This document shows positions 10,391-22,531 of a DNA stretch of 64,000 nt, piece after piece; within the stretch, counting starts at the first letter, position 1, and each line of letters opens with the position of its first letter. Location: assembly GCF_001625195.1 (NCBI RefSeq), contig NC_054390.1:2876027-2940026 (forward strand). Direction: 5' to 3'. The DNA is from Drechmeria coniospora. Its lineage: Eukaryota > Ascomycota > Sordariomycetes > Hypocreales > Ophiocordycipitaceae. Under the pieces are notes generated by a model, which was not told the DNA's origin, did not search any database, and saw nothing but the letters and a program-made list of their open reading frames with translations. The position numbers and the translations under genes are program-made.

Positions 10391-11825
10391 CCAGTTCTCT
10401 GCTACCTTCAGGCTTCTATTCGCACGTCCATCTTCGTGAAAGAAACTTCTTCTTGCAGGCACTGCCATGGTCGAAAGAACAAGCTAGAATTCGCCTCTTG
10501 GTCGAACCGATGCTGACCGATCCGCAGCACGACAACGCGCGTCGGGTACAACCTTGGCATGCCCTTCTTACGTACGCCGCTGGTCCAAAAGTTCGAGACT
10601 GAAGAGCTGTACAAGTGCCGATGATGGGTACAAGAATTATGATTCCAACCAAACATGCTGTCGTTACTTTGCATGTACGACGGAAACCTTGACAGGGCCG
10701 GTGGCAAACAACGGTCCAATGCGTGTCGATCGTATCCAGAACGGGCATCAGATGGAATTTTCGTCCCTCGCGAAATATAGCTTCAGGTACATCTGCTATA
10801 ACTTGCCGTCCCTGATGTATGCACATGCACATGCACATGTGCAAGCTCCAGCAATTCCATTCGTTGGGTCCCAGGTGCGGTTGGGCACGTCAAGGCTGAC
10901 GTTGGACCCTGCTCACCCGGCCAGCCCTAACTAGATGACAGGATGACAAGAACACAAAAAATGATATTTCAACACCTAAAAAGAATTGCAGTTCATATTT
11001 TCAAGCTTCAAGCCCGCTCGCCGGGTGCATCTGGGTTGACCGAGTTGACATGATATCGGGTATCATGAACACATGTAAATCATATCAGGGGCTCAGCGTC
11101 CGGGCCTCCACCTCCCGGGCAGGCCACATCGCATTACGTCGGCCTGTCCGAGAGGCATTCAGTGTACTCGTATTCAAAAATGCCTCTTTGGGTAGTCGTA
11201 CCCATTGCCGTCTCAAATCACGGCTTCAACTCGTTGGGAGGAGGGGGGCGGGAAAAGGTCCCCTGGCTGAGCCGCTGTGCATGCAGCATGCAGGCCATCA
11301 TGCAGGCCATCATGCACAATGAAAATCTCGAAAACTGACAGATGGCCGCAGCTTCCTGCCGGCCGTTGAATTCGCGAGGTAGATTTATTCACAACCACGT
11401 GTCCTGGCTATCCGCGGCTTGGGACGGAAACCATGGGCCAGGAGTTGAGAGATTTCAACGGGTTCGCTCGCTCATGGCCGAACGACCACCCGACTCGGAA
11501 GACAGGATCGAACCATGAGGGGATCATCCGAACGAAAGGTTCCGTGAGATGGTCAGGTAACAAAAGAAAATTGCATTCTGTATACCAGAACAGTCGACGT
11601 ACAACATCACCTTCCATGCTATACACAGGGTCTCCGGTCCCCTTTCCACCGCCGGCGCTTTCCGCCTCCTGCGCGGTGTTTTGCCCATCCAACACTCGCC
11701 ACGCGCAACACGAACACGACCGACAGGCTGATTCCCAGAGCCTAGAGGAGGCCGAAGGAGACGGTTCCATGGCACGATCCATCGCTACACCGCACCACCC
11801 GCCATCCGGCCGTAAATGATGCCGC
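10391..11825. other. Intergenic, no gene supported
   Basis: About 1.4 kb between the repeat-protein promoter and the SDHB stop codon. It contains a short CA-type repeat (ATGCACATGCACATG, near 10820) and a GCAGGCCATCAT duplication (near 11290-11310). No protein-like frame was found. The SDHB 3' UTR must occupy its right end. Confidence 0.6.
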
Positions 11826-12860
11826 CTATGAACCGAGAGCCATCTGCTTCTTGATCTCGGCGATGGCCTTGCCCGGGTTCAGGCCCTTGGGGCAGGCGCG
11901 CGTGCAGTTGAGAATGGTGTGGCATCGGTACAGGCTCATGCTGTTCTCCAGGTTGTTCTTGCGCTCCCCCTTGCGCTCGTCTCGGGAGTCGACCAACCAC
12001 CTGTACGACTGCAGCAGGATGGCGGGGCCGAGATACTCTTCCGCGTTCCACCAGTACGAGGGGCAGGACGTCGAGCAGCAGGCGCACAGGATGCACTCGT
12101 ACAGGCCATCCAGCTTCTTGCGATCCTCCTTGCTCTGGCGGTATTCCTTGCCCTGATCGTGGGTCAGCCAAGGACGGCTCGCCAGCTCGCCAGCTCGAGG
12201 GCGCGCCGGTTGGGGACACTTCACTTACGTCGGGCGAGGGGGTGTCGCGCTGGAGATAGGGCTTGATCGACTTGTACTGCTTGTAAAAGTGCGTCAAGTC
12301 GGGGACGAGGTCCTTGACAACGTAGGTGTGAGGCAGCGGGTACACCTTGACCTCGGCCGCGGACTCGGTGGGAATTCGACCTGGGCGTATGTCAGCGGCG
12401 TGCTGCGGCGCCATCGGCCAGCCAGCCAACAGCCCTCCGTCGGATGCTCGGAGGGGACGCGTGGCGAATGGCAACGAAATGCGAGGTGTCGTGACGTACA
12501 CAAGCAGGCCAGGGTGTTTTGGCCGTTGATGTTCATGGCGCATGAGCCGCAGATACCCTCGCGGCAACTCCGTCGGAAGGTAACGGTAGGGTCAAGCTCG
12601 TTCTTGATGCGGACGAGGGCATCGAGGACCATGGGTCCCGTCTTGTTGAGGTCGAGCGTGTACGATTGCATCCGCGGCTTCTCGCTGGGCGTGTCGGGGT
12701 TCCATCGGTAGAGCTGGAACGTCTTGAGCCGCGGCTGCTGCTCGACTGGCGTCTCGCCGACCGTGGCCATGGAGCGAGCGAAGACGGCGCCGGGCCGCAG
12801 GGCGGCGGTCCTGACGGCCGAGGAGCCCAAGATTCGACTCGAAGAGCGGAGTGTGGCCAT
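11826..12860 (-). CDS. SDHB: Succinate dehydrogenase iron-sulfur subunit
   Basis: Respiratory complex II subunit that passes electrons from the flavoprotein to ubiquinone at the mitochondrial inner membrane. Exons 12860-12500, 12380-12229 and 12152-11826 give 279 residues. An Arg/Ser-rich targeting leader ([11 protein letters not shown]) precedes the ferredoxin domain. The [2Fe-2S] ligands are in CREGICGSC and NTLAC, the [4Fe-4S] ligands in [16 protein letters not shown], and the remaining cluster ligands in [17 protein letters not shown]. All are intact. The Pro of CPSYWW and the His of RCHTILNC, quinone-site residues often changed in carboxamide-resistant fungi, are the usual ones. Length and intron phases (1 and 0) are consistent. 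Frame overlaps on both strands are shadows. Confidence 0.96.
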
Positions 12861-14425
12861 CGTTTTCGTCTTGATTCGTCTTGCGCGTCGTCGGACGGTC
12901 GTTGGCGGTCGGGTCGGTGAGCTGACGGAAAGGGAGCGAGAGCTGCACGTGGCAACGAACGCAGAGGCTGTCGAAGCAAGTCGGCCTATGAGAGGACGGG
13001 GCGCAGGCCGAATGGCTCGGTTCTCGTTTGCACGAAGCGCAGAGCACGAGTCACCTCTTCGATGGAAGCACGATGGCCTGGTGCGGTGGCGAGGGTTGAG
13101 AATGTGGGTGCCGTTGATCAATGGTATCAACAATCGTCATGGATTTGAGAGCGAGGCTAGAGCTCAAAGCCTAGGCGTACAAGCAAGGTAGCCATCCTCG
13201 GTTATTGGCCGATGGAATCGGTGCTGGCCAATCGACCAATCAGCGTCGGTTCATTGTCAATTCGGCTAAATGGGGAGACCTGGGAGCCGTCAGAGGGAGG
13301 GTTGCTCGTGACTTTCGGGAGAAACTCGGCTAACAATCGGCGGAACTGACCTACGATGCACCTAGTTGTACGGAGTACAGAGTACAACTACAGTACTTGC
13401 ATGTACGGAGTACAACGTGCGCACATTGTACGGAGCTCAAGTACTGTACGAAGAACTTTGCAATACTGAATACTCCGTACATACTGTAGGTACTCCGTAC
13501 ATACGTACTAAGTAGACAGGGCTCGATACATGCACAGGTCATATATCTGCACGCAAGTGTACATACTGTACAGTACCTACTTACTTCCCTGTACTGTACG
13601 GAGTACAACTACAGCAAGTTCATGTACTTAAGTAAGTACTAGGTACAGAACTTACGCCGTACGGAGTACTGTAATTAAGTACGCTTAGCCTACCGGGTAC
13701 GTACTAGTTGTACAGAGTACAGTACATGTACTTACTTACATCAGTACTCCGCAGGCGCCTACAAGTACCTACTGTAATTAGGTACCTAATACCAGATGAC
13801 AGGAACTGGGTGACAGAAACAGGGGAGACCCGAAGCTGGTCGAAAGACCATGCCCGACCAGCACGATCAAGCTTGAACAGCCATTCATTCTTGATGGCTA
13901 CTAGCTCGCATATCAGCTTCTCTTATTACGAGCAGCATAGAATCCTGTCGTGCCGCAATCAGCATTTTTTCAGTCGTTCGTGGGGTCGAGAAACGATGGC
14001 CATCCAAAGCTGTTTGCAGCGCGGCAAGCGTTGGGCCTGAGCCGGATTAGCAACGTTCTGCACCGTCTTTTTTGTCGCCCACTCGCCAGGGTGCTGTGAA
14101 CGCCGTTCCACCCGCTGTAACGGTACCTGCATCCTCGTCCCAACATTTAGCACCGACACCTACTGTAAGTACAGTACTTACACCTACCTTCCTATACATG
14201 GTACCTCAACCGCTGCATTGCTACGGATAAGGCGTGGAAACGTAGCTTCGGCGACATCAACCCCAACCTCATCCCTGCCTGGGGGACCGTCTGTCACTCG
14301 CCGGTTTGCTGTCAAGCAAAGCAGGCTCTTTGGTCGATTAGATGCGAATCAAGGGAGCCTCTTCGCTAGAGCCCCTTGCTCTGCGCGGACAACGGCGTAG
14401 CGCATCGTCGTCTCCATTGCCTTGC
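12861..14425. other. Divergent intergenic region SDHB / PTC7
   Basis: 1.56 kb without a protein-like frame. Its middle (about 13350-13795) is a dense GTAC-word island, and a smaller patch lies at 14158-14210. The sequence just upstream of each ATG is GC-rich and presumably carries the promoters. Confidence 0.6.
13350..13795. repeat. GTAC-word island 1
   Basis: About 450 bases packed with GTACGGAGTAC, its complement GTACTCCGTAC, AGTACTGTAC and TTAAGTAC words. It has no single repeat period and no reading frame. The words recur in both orientations, so the strand can fold on itself at many places. Confidence 0.8.
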
Positions 14426-15786
14426 ATGGCAGTGTCCGGCACGAGGGCCGCCTCGACGTTCTGGCGAGCACCGGCATGTACGTGCGAGTCGGCATCTGAT
14501 CCATCTTCCATCCCTGGATTTGCTAATTTCCGCCAGCATCCTCCTCGACCTGTCAGCCCATCCGCCTGGCCCCGTTCTGCCGATCCGCTTCGGTCGTTTC
14601 CATCTCCAGCAGAACCCCCCGACTGTTGTCAGCATCCTACTCGACCTCGTCCCCCTCGCCGTCTTCGTCCTCGTCCTCGTCCTCGTCCCAGTCTCGGCCC
14701 GCGTCTCCATCCCCGTCGCCGACCAATCCTTCGAAATTCTCCTACAACATCGCCGCCTCCTTCATCGCCAAAGACCGCCCCTACGACCCCCTCTCCCACG
14801 TCTTCCACTTCAGCCCCTACAGCCGCATCAACCCGCCGCGCCGCCATCGGCGCTCCTCGAGGCCCGATTCGGGCCATGATGCCTTCTTCGTCTCGCGCGT
14901 GAACGAGTCGGGCGCCGTCGCCTTTGGCGTCGCCGATGGTGTCGGCGGCTGGACCGAGTCCGGCGTCGACCCTGCCGACTTCTCGCACGGACTCTGCGAC
15001 TACATGGCCGGCGCCGCCTACGGCTACGGCCACGGCTCGGTCGACAGCCCGCCCCTGACGGCCAGAAAGCTGATGGAGAAGGGGTACGACATGGTGTGCA
15101 ACGACACGAGCTTGCATGCAGGCGGCAGCACCGCCTGCGTCGCCATCGCCTCCCCGGACGGCACCTTGGACGTGGCGAACCTCGGCGACTCGGGCTTCCT
15201 GCACCTGCGGTTGAACGGCGTCAACGCGTACTCGGAGCCTCAGACGCACGCCTTCAACACCCCCTTTCAGCTGTCCCTCATCCCGCCGATGCTGGCCGCT
15301 CGCATGTCGGCCTTTGGAGGCGCGCAGCTCTGCGACCTGCCGCGCGACGCCGACGTGTCGCAGCACCATCTCCGCCACGGCGACGTGCTCATGTTTGCCA
15401 CCGACGGCGTCCTGGACAACCTTTTCAACCAAGACATCCTCCGCATCGCGAGCCGCGTCATGGTCTCGACCGGCGCTTGGCGGATGACGGAACTCGGCGG
15501 CGTGCGCGTCGGCGAAACCATCCACGCCCTCACCCAGTCGCTCGCGCCGAGTGACTCGACCGACCGTGGAGCCGAGAGAGTGATGACGCTGCAGAGCTTG
15601 CTCGCCACGGAGCTGGTCACGTATGCCAAGAGCGCGAGCGTCAACACCAAAGTCGACGGGCCGTTTGCCAAGGAAGTCAAGAAGTACTATCCGCATGACC
15701 CGTGGCGTGGTGGCAAAGTCGACGACATTTGCGTCGTCGTCGCCGTCGTCTCCGAAGATTCCCCGGCTGCGAAGAGCAAGCTGTAA
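14426..15786 (+). CDS. PTC7: Mitochondrial PP2C-type phosphatase Ptc7
   Basis: Metal-dependent Ser/Thr phosphatase. The yeast orthologue acts in mitochondria on coenzyme Q biosynthesis (Coq7). The body frame has no upstream ATG. An ATG at 14426 followed by an intron 14478-14536 (GTACGT...GCTAAT...CAG) joins it in phase 1, giving exons 14426-14477 and 14537-15786 and 433 residues. The resulting N-terminus (MAVSGTRAASTFWRAP..., then RSASVVSISSRTPRLLSAS) is Arg/Ser-rich and lacks acids, as expected of a targeting signal. A Ser/Pro stretch follows. Catalytic motifs are GHDAFFVS, GVADGVGGW, GGSTACV, ANLGDSGFL, FATDGVLDNLF and KVDDICVVVA; the Asp metal ligands are present. In S. cerevisiae alternative splicing of PTC7 changes localisation; the same was not tested here. 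Confidence 0.88.
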
Positions 15787-18766
15787 TCGACGCTCCCTGC
15801 ATTTTTCAACCGAATCCGGCGAGAGGAATCATGGGATTCCAAGTAGAAGCATAGAGCGGGCATGACGCAAGTACGGATAGAGTCGGCGTCATCAGCACAC
15901 CCACATCCTGTATTTTCTTTCGGTTTTCCCTTGGCGGGGGAGGGGACAGGCATCGATCACGACACGGCAAGCGCGGCGAAGCAAGTTTGTCGCGTCCAAG
16001 GAGGGGGAGACTGTTCTTCTTCGTACGTACACCTACCGCCTGGGAGAAATGAGTATCATTGGGAGTCTAGTGATGGCGGACCTGACTAGACGAGGGAGGG
16101 TAAACATGCCGGGTCAAACCATGTTTACTAGTATGCAGTTGGCTACCAGTTGGCTACCATGAAAGAGCAATTGAATAATGCGCAATCGGCATCTCGTTTC
16201 TCCGGAAGTGTTGCGGTTTTTCGTTCTCCCGTCTTCGTCTACTACCCTATACAGTGTGAAGCACCAAGTTCGAACCGCCCACAATTGTCTTGGTGTCAAC
16301 AAAACACACTGAACGTTCAATATTTCTAACGGTATAATTTGCAATGTCCAGCCGACAGGTTGATACGCCAGGTAGGTAGAGCGATTTGGTGGTGCGTCAT
16401 AAATCGTTCGTCTCCTTGTCCCCCTTTTTGCCACCAAGGCGACACCAGACCCGGTGGTATTGCAGCCAACCGCAAAAACGAGTTTGAATTTTGTGCAACA
16501 TCCAGATCTCAAAGCCTCACCGAGCAGATCTGGTCGCCATACATATAAACCCTACCATGGATGTATTCGTGGCATGGGACATCCATTCAAGTGGATCGCA
16601 AGAACAGGCCCAAAGATGCCATGAGAGGGGTCACATCTGCCTTTGCGGTAGATGCACTGATTTATCCGCTAGGCACACTAAAGACGCGATGTCAAAGTCA
16701 AGACGACATGAAAACATGCAAGTCAGCATAGAGCAGGCCACTGGCGCCTCGGGACATGTATCCATGCGTTTTGTAGCCTTATCCTGGCAACACCTCTAGC
16801 CGGTGTCAGCAAGGGATCAGGCGTGAATGTAAGAGTGACAGGTTGTCGACGCGGAGAATTTCGTACGAATACTGTAGCGAGAGTCTTCTTTTCAACATGC
16901 GAAAAAAACGAAAGAAGCATTCATAAGGAGGAGGTCCCCTCTGGACGCGCCTCGCTCTCGCGTTCGCTTCTTGAGTGGCCGAAATGACCTCAAGCCTGAT
17001 CCTGACTCTGGCAGCAACGATCAAACAGAATGCGCAGATTCTGCGTGAAGGAACTAAAATGCAAGTACTTCAGTCAACCTCATCCCAGGCGCTTCGTCAG
17101 CTGCGTGGTCCTGGCGTTTTCGATCGCTTATTCGCTGATCACACGTCACGGATGGCGCGGAACCTGGCATTTCCCGCACTGCAGTTCCCCATCTTCCATC
17201 ATGTCCGATTTCGGCAGTGCGGATAAAAGCCGAGAGATGGAGGCGTCCAATCCAACGAACCGTACCGAATTAAGTCGATTATTCAATCTCATCTGTGTAG
17301 TATCTTTGGCAATTGTTCAAAGGCGTCATCGCGGCGGGAAGCTCAAGAACAGACAGCGCGGTGGCGGCCTTTGTCACAAATGCCCGCCGACGTTTGAAAA
17401 CAAGCATCATGCTGACGTTTCGAAATTAAGTGACCAGAACAGAAAATTATCCACACAGGACTTGTAGTTTGTGAGCCAGAAGAGAAGGTATTCCAGGATC
17501 GATGATGCACAGGCTCGTTTCGAGGCACGCGTTGTCGATCGGCCTGGACTGCCCTCGGCAGTTGTATTTTGTCACTATGACGTGAACAAACACTGGCGGA
17601 GGAGACGAAAGCAAAATTTAAAGGGCCCAGTGTAATGTATTTGTTTATCAACCCATCTTGTCCACGCAAGACCGAGAGTCCTTGTACTATGCCTGGCTGC
17701 GACCCGGGAATGGCACGTCTCGGCTCTTGCCGGCCGGAATAGATGGACGGCATATTTGGCACTCTATAAATCTCGGGAAAATAGAAAGGAGGAGAAAAGT
17801 GACACGATGACGGGATGGTCCAATAGCTCTTTGGTCGATTGTTCGGATATGTAGATCGGAGACGGGTATTGTGCATCCTTCGTTTCGAACCGAACCAGTG
17901 CCGTCTGTACTTGGACCGTCCGTGGACAACAAATCCAGTTGGCGAAGCAAGATCAGATGTAAACGACCCAGCTTGTAGAAAGAAACCGGCTTATCCTTCG
18001 CCTTGATACTTGTGGTTAGACTGACTGGGTAACATGTTGGCGTTGTCCGCATGAGAACAGGGTTTAGTGCGCCTTGTACCGCGACGATGAGATGGTGTCA
18101 TTCAGGGGTAGGTGACGTGTGCCGCACTAACGGACCGGACACAAACCGCCATCAATCAACGTGGATCCGGGGCAGCCCACCCTCCTTCAAATGCCGCTCG
18201 ACTCGCGTTGCTGGCTTCGGATGATTGCCCTCGTAGGGCCATCAACAAAGGTCTTCTCGGCCACCAATGAAACGTGCAAAAATCTCCAAGAATTGCTTGG
18301 GCCATTCATGTCGCCGTAATTGTTGCCTCTGGTGGCCGATGTCGATGGCAGCGGTCGCGAGCGAAACTGGTTGGTGCGGCGATATGTAGATGGATGAATG
18401 GCCGATGCCGCAATGGCGAAATTCTGCCCGCCAACTGCCTCATCGTGCTAAGAACGACGACGGCCCCGCTGACTGGTGCGCTTGGCCCAGGGGCCTAGGG
18501 TCTCCCATGCCATTCTCTGTTTCCCTTCCCTCGCCGCTGTACCTGCGACGGTGTCGCAAGCGCCGTGTGTGCCAGCGCCGACGTGCTCCTCGTGATCCGC
18601 GCTCTTAAAAACCCCCACCTGACCTGGCGAATTCTCCCTGGCCTCCCTCTCTGCTCTCGTGCCCTCGTACACGGTAGATCGGCAAGGAACCTTGGACCTT
18701 GGACACTCGCTTTTGGGCTCCTTCTCGAAATCATCTCTCGCTCGCCAACACCTCCGACCCGCAGAA
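15787..18766. other. Large gene-poor interval
   Basis: About 3 kb without a recognisable protein. The longest frame (minus strand, 17343-17876) reads like random translation and has no ATG context or splice partner that extends it. No GTAC island is present here, unlike most other gene-poor parts of the window. Non-coding RNA genes could lie here but cannot be recognised by eye. Confidence 0.55.
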
Positions 18767-19476
18767 ATGGCAGCGGCTCGGGTTGCGCAGTCGTCGCTCC
18801 GAGCGGAGGTGCCTGCCTTCACCAAGGAAAAGGAGGCCATCAGCGCCCTGCAGACGGATCGCTGGCCCGAGGAACGCTTTCTCATCCAGTCGCCATACTC
18901 CGAGAAGGAGCACCAGCTCGACCTCGAGAGCCTCGACGTCGAAAACGCGACGCTCGCCAAGGCTTTGTGCCGCCTGCGAGCGACCCGTGACGATTATGCA
19001 ACGGCGCCGTACAACGAATCCTTCAATTGGCCCGAGGTCATTGACGAATTGAAGCAACTCGTCAAGGCTTCGGGCAAGGCGTACAAGGAGACCTCGTTTT
19101 ACATCGTCGCATTTCGGTCCCAGATCAAGCCAAGCACCGAGTACAGCCACCTCGGCGAGCTGGACAAGGCTGCTCACGCCGAGGCAGTTGCCAGTGGGGG
19201 TTTCCTGAAGTGAGCCGTTCGTCTAGCATCGTCTTGCGCCGAATCGTCTGACCATCGAGCAGGTACTGGTTCGGTTCTCCGGATGCCAACCTGCACAACT
19301 TGGCCACCTGCGTCTGGAGGTCCCGCCCCGACGCCATGGAGGGTGGACGAGGTCCGGCCCATCGGAAAGCCGCAGGTTCTACGCGGGCTTTGTATGCATC
19401 CTGGCGAATCGACCAACACCGCCTCAGGATTGGTGACAATGTCGAAAGTTGGGACCTCGTGCCCTGGACTGATTGA
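18767..19476 (+). CDS. UPF0643 family protein
   Basis: Conserved fungal protein of unknown function (family named after S. pombe PB2B2.08). Exons 18767-19209 and 19263-19476 give 218 residues. The junction GGFLK|YWFGSPD restores the family's conserved SGGxLKYWFG block. Other hallmarks are RDDYATAPYNESFNW, TSFYIVAFRSQ, CVWRSRPDA, LYASWRIDQHRLRI and the C-terminal SWDLVPW. The start was placed at MAAARVAQSSLRAE; no in-frame ATG lies nearer upstream except in a less typical extension. No signal peptide or membrane segment is seen, so a soluble protein is likely. Confidence 0.88.
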
Positions 19477-20106
19477 TGCCATTAGGCCGAGACTTCATCC
19501 TTCCGAGTGGGCCTCGGAAGCCATCATCGCCGTCATGGCATCTGCTTCTTGTGATATTTGTGAACGGCGCATGGGGGGAGTCATATTAGCGATAGAAAGC
19601 GAAGGTGTAGAACCTTGATGGTATTGAAGCACGGCGGAGCTAATGACTAGTTTTTTGATTCAAGGGAGCGCGAGCTGCGAGGCCACTGGCCACGCCCGAA
19701 GATGAGCTCGATTCATGAGATACCTGTGAACACTTGCCATAGATATCATGCAGTTGAAATTGGATAATCGATTCCATTCGAATGATGACGCGGGCTTTGA
19801 TGACCAAGCGTTGGCGGCCTGCCTGTGGATGAATGAACGGAGGGAGGATGGTTGAGCTGTTTAGAGGGCGGCCGTTGTCTTGAAGCACGAGCAGAACAAG
19901 TCACCCCCACCAATTCTGCCGCCCCTCACCGCTCCGCACTGCTCTCTACCCACAACACCCACAAATCAATCGGGCACGCGAAAAGTTCGATATTCCAACA
20001 AGGAGACGAACGCCCCTCATTGCGAACCTCCCCTCCCTCCCCTCACCGCGACAGCTTCTCGATTCGCGTCCACGCCGATCCCTTGACGTCCGAACTCGAC
20101 TACAAC
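19477..20106. other. Intergenic UPF0643 / eIF3h
   Basis: 630 bp holding the UPF0643 3' end and the eIF3h promoter with a pyrimidine-rich leader (about 19900-20060). No additional gene is seen. Confidence 0.6.
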
Positions 20107-21322
20107 ATGGCCGACTCTTTGAAGGATGCGCCTTTCCAGGCCGTGCAGGTCGAGGCTCTGGTACGTTCGGACGCCCCACCTTCACCCTCCGACCCCCGTT
20201 GGTGACGATGGGAGGGATACTGACGGATGCACAGGTCATCATGAAGATTGCCAAGCATTGCTCCTCGGCCTTCCCAACGACGGCGACGGGCTCCATCGTC
20301 GGCATGGATGTGAAGACCGTGTTGGAAATCACAAACTCCTTCCCGTTCCCCACGGTCGAGACCACCAGCACCGACGGTCACCAGGCGGATGCCTCGACAA
20401 TCGCCGCCGCCGCTCCTCGGCAAAAGGCCAACACGGCCTACCAGACCGACATGATCAGGCACCTGAAGGAGGTCAACGTGGATGCCAACAATGTCGGATG
20501 GTACACGAGCGCCACCATGGGAAACTTTGTCAACATGAGCTTCATCGAGAACCAATATCACTACCAGAAGGAGAACGACAAGACGGTCGGCCTCGTCTAC
20601 GACGCCAGCAAGAGCTCGCAGGGAAACCTGACGTTCAGGGCATTCCGGCTCACGCCCAGCTTCATGGCCGCCTACAAGGAGGGCAAGTTCACGACCGAGA
20701 TGTGAGTCGAGCCGAACGGGGGGGACCTGCGCTGTTCGAGCCTGGCGCTAACCTGGCCAGCCTCAAAACCACCAAACTGACTTTCCGGGACATTCTCGTC
20801 GAGCTGCCCATCACCGTCCACAACTCGCATCTGCTCACCTCCTTCCTGCACCAACTTCCCTACCCGCCCTCGAAGGAGGAGATTGAGGAGCCGAACTCGA
20901 TCGCCGAGCTGAAACAATCCATCGTCCAACCGCCGCTGTACCCGTCCATCGACAGCCTTGACGTGTCCATCGATCCTTTCCTCGAGAAGACGTGCGACCT
21001 CCTCCTCGAGAGCATCGAGTCCCACTACACGGACCTCAACAACTTCCAGTTCTACCAGAGGCAGCTTGGCCGTGAGCAGGCCAAGATTACGCAATGGCAG
21101 ACGAAGCGAAAGGCCGAGAACGCGCTGCGCGCCGTGGCCAAGCAGCCTCTGCTGCCCGACGACGAGTGGCAGCGACTGTTCAAGCTGCCGCAGGAGCCCA
21201 GCCGGCTCGAGGGCATGCTCAACGCGAAGCAGGTGCAGCAGTACAGCAAGCAGGTCGACGGCTTCACCGCCAACGTCACGGCCAAGATGTTTGCCGTGCG
21301 GGAGAACCTCCTGCCTCAGTAG
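20107..21322 (+). CDS. eIF3h: Translation initiation factor eIF3 subunit h
   Basis: Subunit of the eIF3 complex that organises 43S pre-initiation complexes in the cytoplasm. Exons 20107-20160, 20235-20701 and 20761-21322 give 360 residues. An MPN domain spans about residues 10-150: [28 protein letters not shown] and [13 protein letters not shown]. The metal-binding His residues of the JAMM motif are absent, as expected for the non-catalytic MPN- subunits of eIF3. The C-terminal half is helical and charged ([18 protein letters not shown]) and ends near VRENLLPQ. Some yeasts such as S. cerevisiae lack this subunit, whereas most filamentous fungi keep it. Confidence 0.93.
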
Positions 21323-21477
21323 CGGCGGCGAGGAGGCGGCATTATGAACAAGCGCGCGGGAATCAGGCACCAGCTGGCAGGTTGCATTGACGGCGTTCCG
21401 GACAGGGAGGTATTTAGTGAAATACTTGTCTACATTTGGCGACAAGAGGCAGTGTATGCATATATAGTTTTTGATGA

Positions 21478-21491
21478 CCCCCCCCCCCCCC
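21478..21491. repeat. Poly-C run, 14 nt
   Basis: Fourteen consecutive C about 155 bases downstream of the eIF3h stop codon. One of several unusually long poly-C runs in this window. Confidence 0.9.
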
Positions 21492-22059
21492 ATGTTGTGC
21501 CCCTCGGCATTCCGCCTCGAGGCATGCACGCATGCATGCGCGCCGTGCTCCCCGTCCCTCACGATGCTATTTTCGTTGTCGTGTTTTCTGCCTCGGGCAC
21601 ACCACGAACAGACGAGCGGGAAGATGTCAAGCGGCCAGCAAGGGGGTTCCATTGCACGGAGCACAGTACTTATGAGAGACACGATGCGGAGAGTGCCAAT
21701 CATGGCTGGCACCACCGACTCCCTCACAGCACCCGTCAACTTCTGACTCAGAATCCAGCCTCGAGACTGCAAGGGCGGCCGCGTCATCCAATAGACGGCA
21801 AGACTTGATCCACGCGGCTTACATGATGATGATGGCATGGCGGGCCGAAGCCAATCATCCATTCTTTCATGCCGTGCTGGGCGGTGCGAGGACATGTAAT
21901 ACCGTGTACGTGGACGGGGCCGGTTGTCAAACTTTGTTTCTGGCCCCGTCTGCCTCTGTCCAGGGCAACAGAAGTGCTGAGGAACCAATTGGTGGGTTTC
22001 TCGGCAGAACCCGTTATCCCGAGTGGCCGAACGCCCTGAACACCCTGTTGGCTGTCAAG

Positions 22060-22285
22060 TACTGTAAGTACTGCACTGTAAGCACTGCACTGTAAGTACG
22101 GCACTGTAAGCACTACACTGCAAGTACGGCACTGTAAGCACTGCACTGTAAGTACGGCACTGTAAGCACTGCACTGTAAGTACTGCACTGTTAGCACTGT
22201 ACTGTAAGCACTGCACTGTAAGCACTGCACTGTAAGCACTGCACGGTAAGCACTGTACTGCAAGTACTGTACTGCACTGCAAGTA
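22060..22285. repeat. 14-bp tandem repeat array upstream of SAH hydrolase
   Basis: About 15 imperfect copies of a 14-bp unit, CTGTAAGCACTGCA or its variant CTGTAAGTACGGCA, ending about 245 bases before the ATG at 22532. Both variants embed the TGTA/GTAC words seen in the GTAC islands. Frames translated through it are repetitive artefacts. Confidence 0.88.
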
Positions 22286-22531
22286 CGTTGACCCGAGAAA
22301 AGCCTAGGCGACGAAGCCCCCGCTTTCCAACAGCAAAATTTGCCCCGCAGAAGCTTCAGCAGCTTTCACCGCCCAACCCCTCCTGGTCCAATTGCCTACT
22401 CCCCCTCCTCCCCCTTGCATTTCTTCGAACAGCTACTTCAACCCGTCCTTCCTCCCGTCCATCTTCCCAAACTCTCTCCCCTCTCACCGCATCCATCCTA
22501 AAGCCAATTTCCCCTACACACAACCCTCAAC

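Larger units (their letters stand above)
21323..22531. other. Intergenic eIF3h / SAH hydrolase
   Basis: 1.2 kb without a gene. It holds a 14-C run (21478-21491) and a 14-bp tandem repeat array (22060-22285). The last 240 bases are a C/T-rich promoter and 5' UTR of the SAH hydrolase gene. Confidence 0.65.

Noticed and set aside
14629..15696. 355-residue minus-strand frame over PTC7
   Set aside because: Antisense shadow; the plus strand has all PP2C motifs.
16100..17880. Minus-strand frames at 16114-16512 and 17343-17876
   Set aside because: Composition is like random translation, with no motif, signal peptide or plausible splice extension.
20672..21988. 438-residue minus-strand frame over eIF3h
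   Set aside because: Antisense shadow of eIF3h exon 3 extending into intergenic sequence; no recognisable domain.
22055..22290. Cys/Leu/Gln-rich repeat proteins in several frames
   Set aside because: They are translations of the 14-bp minisatellite in different phases, with no start context or conservation.
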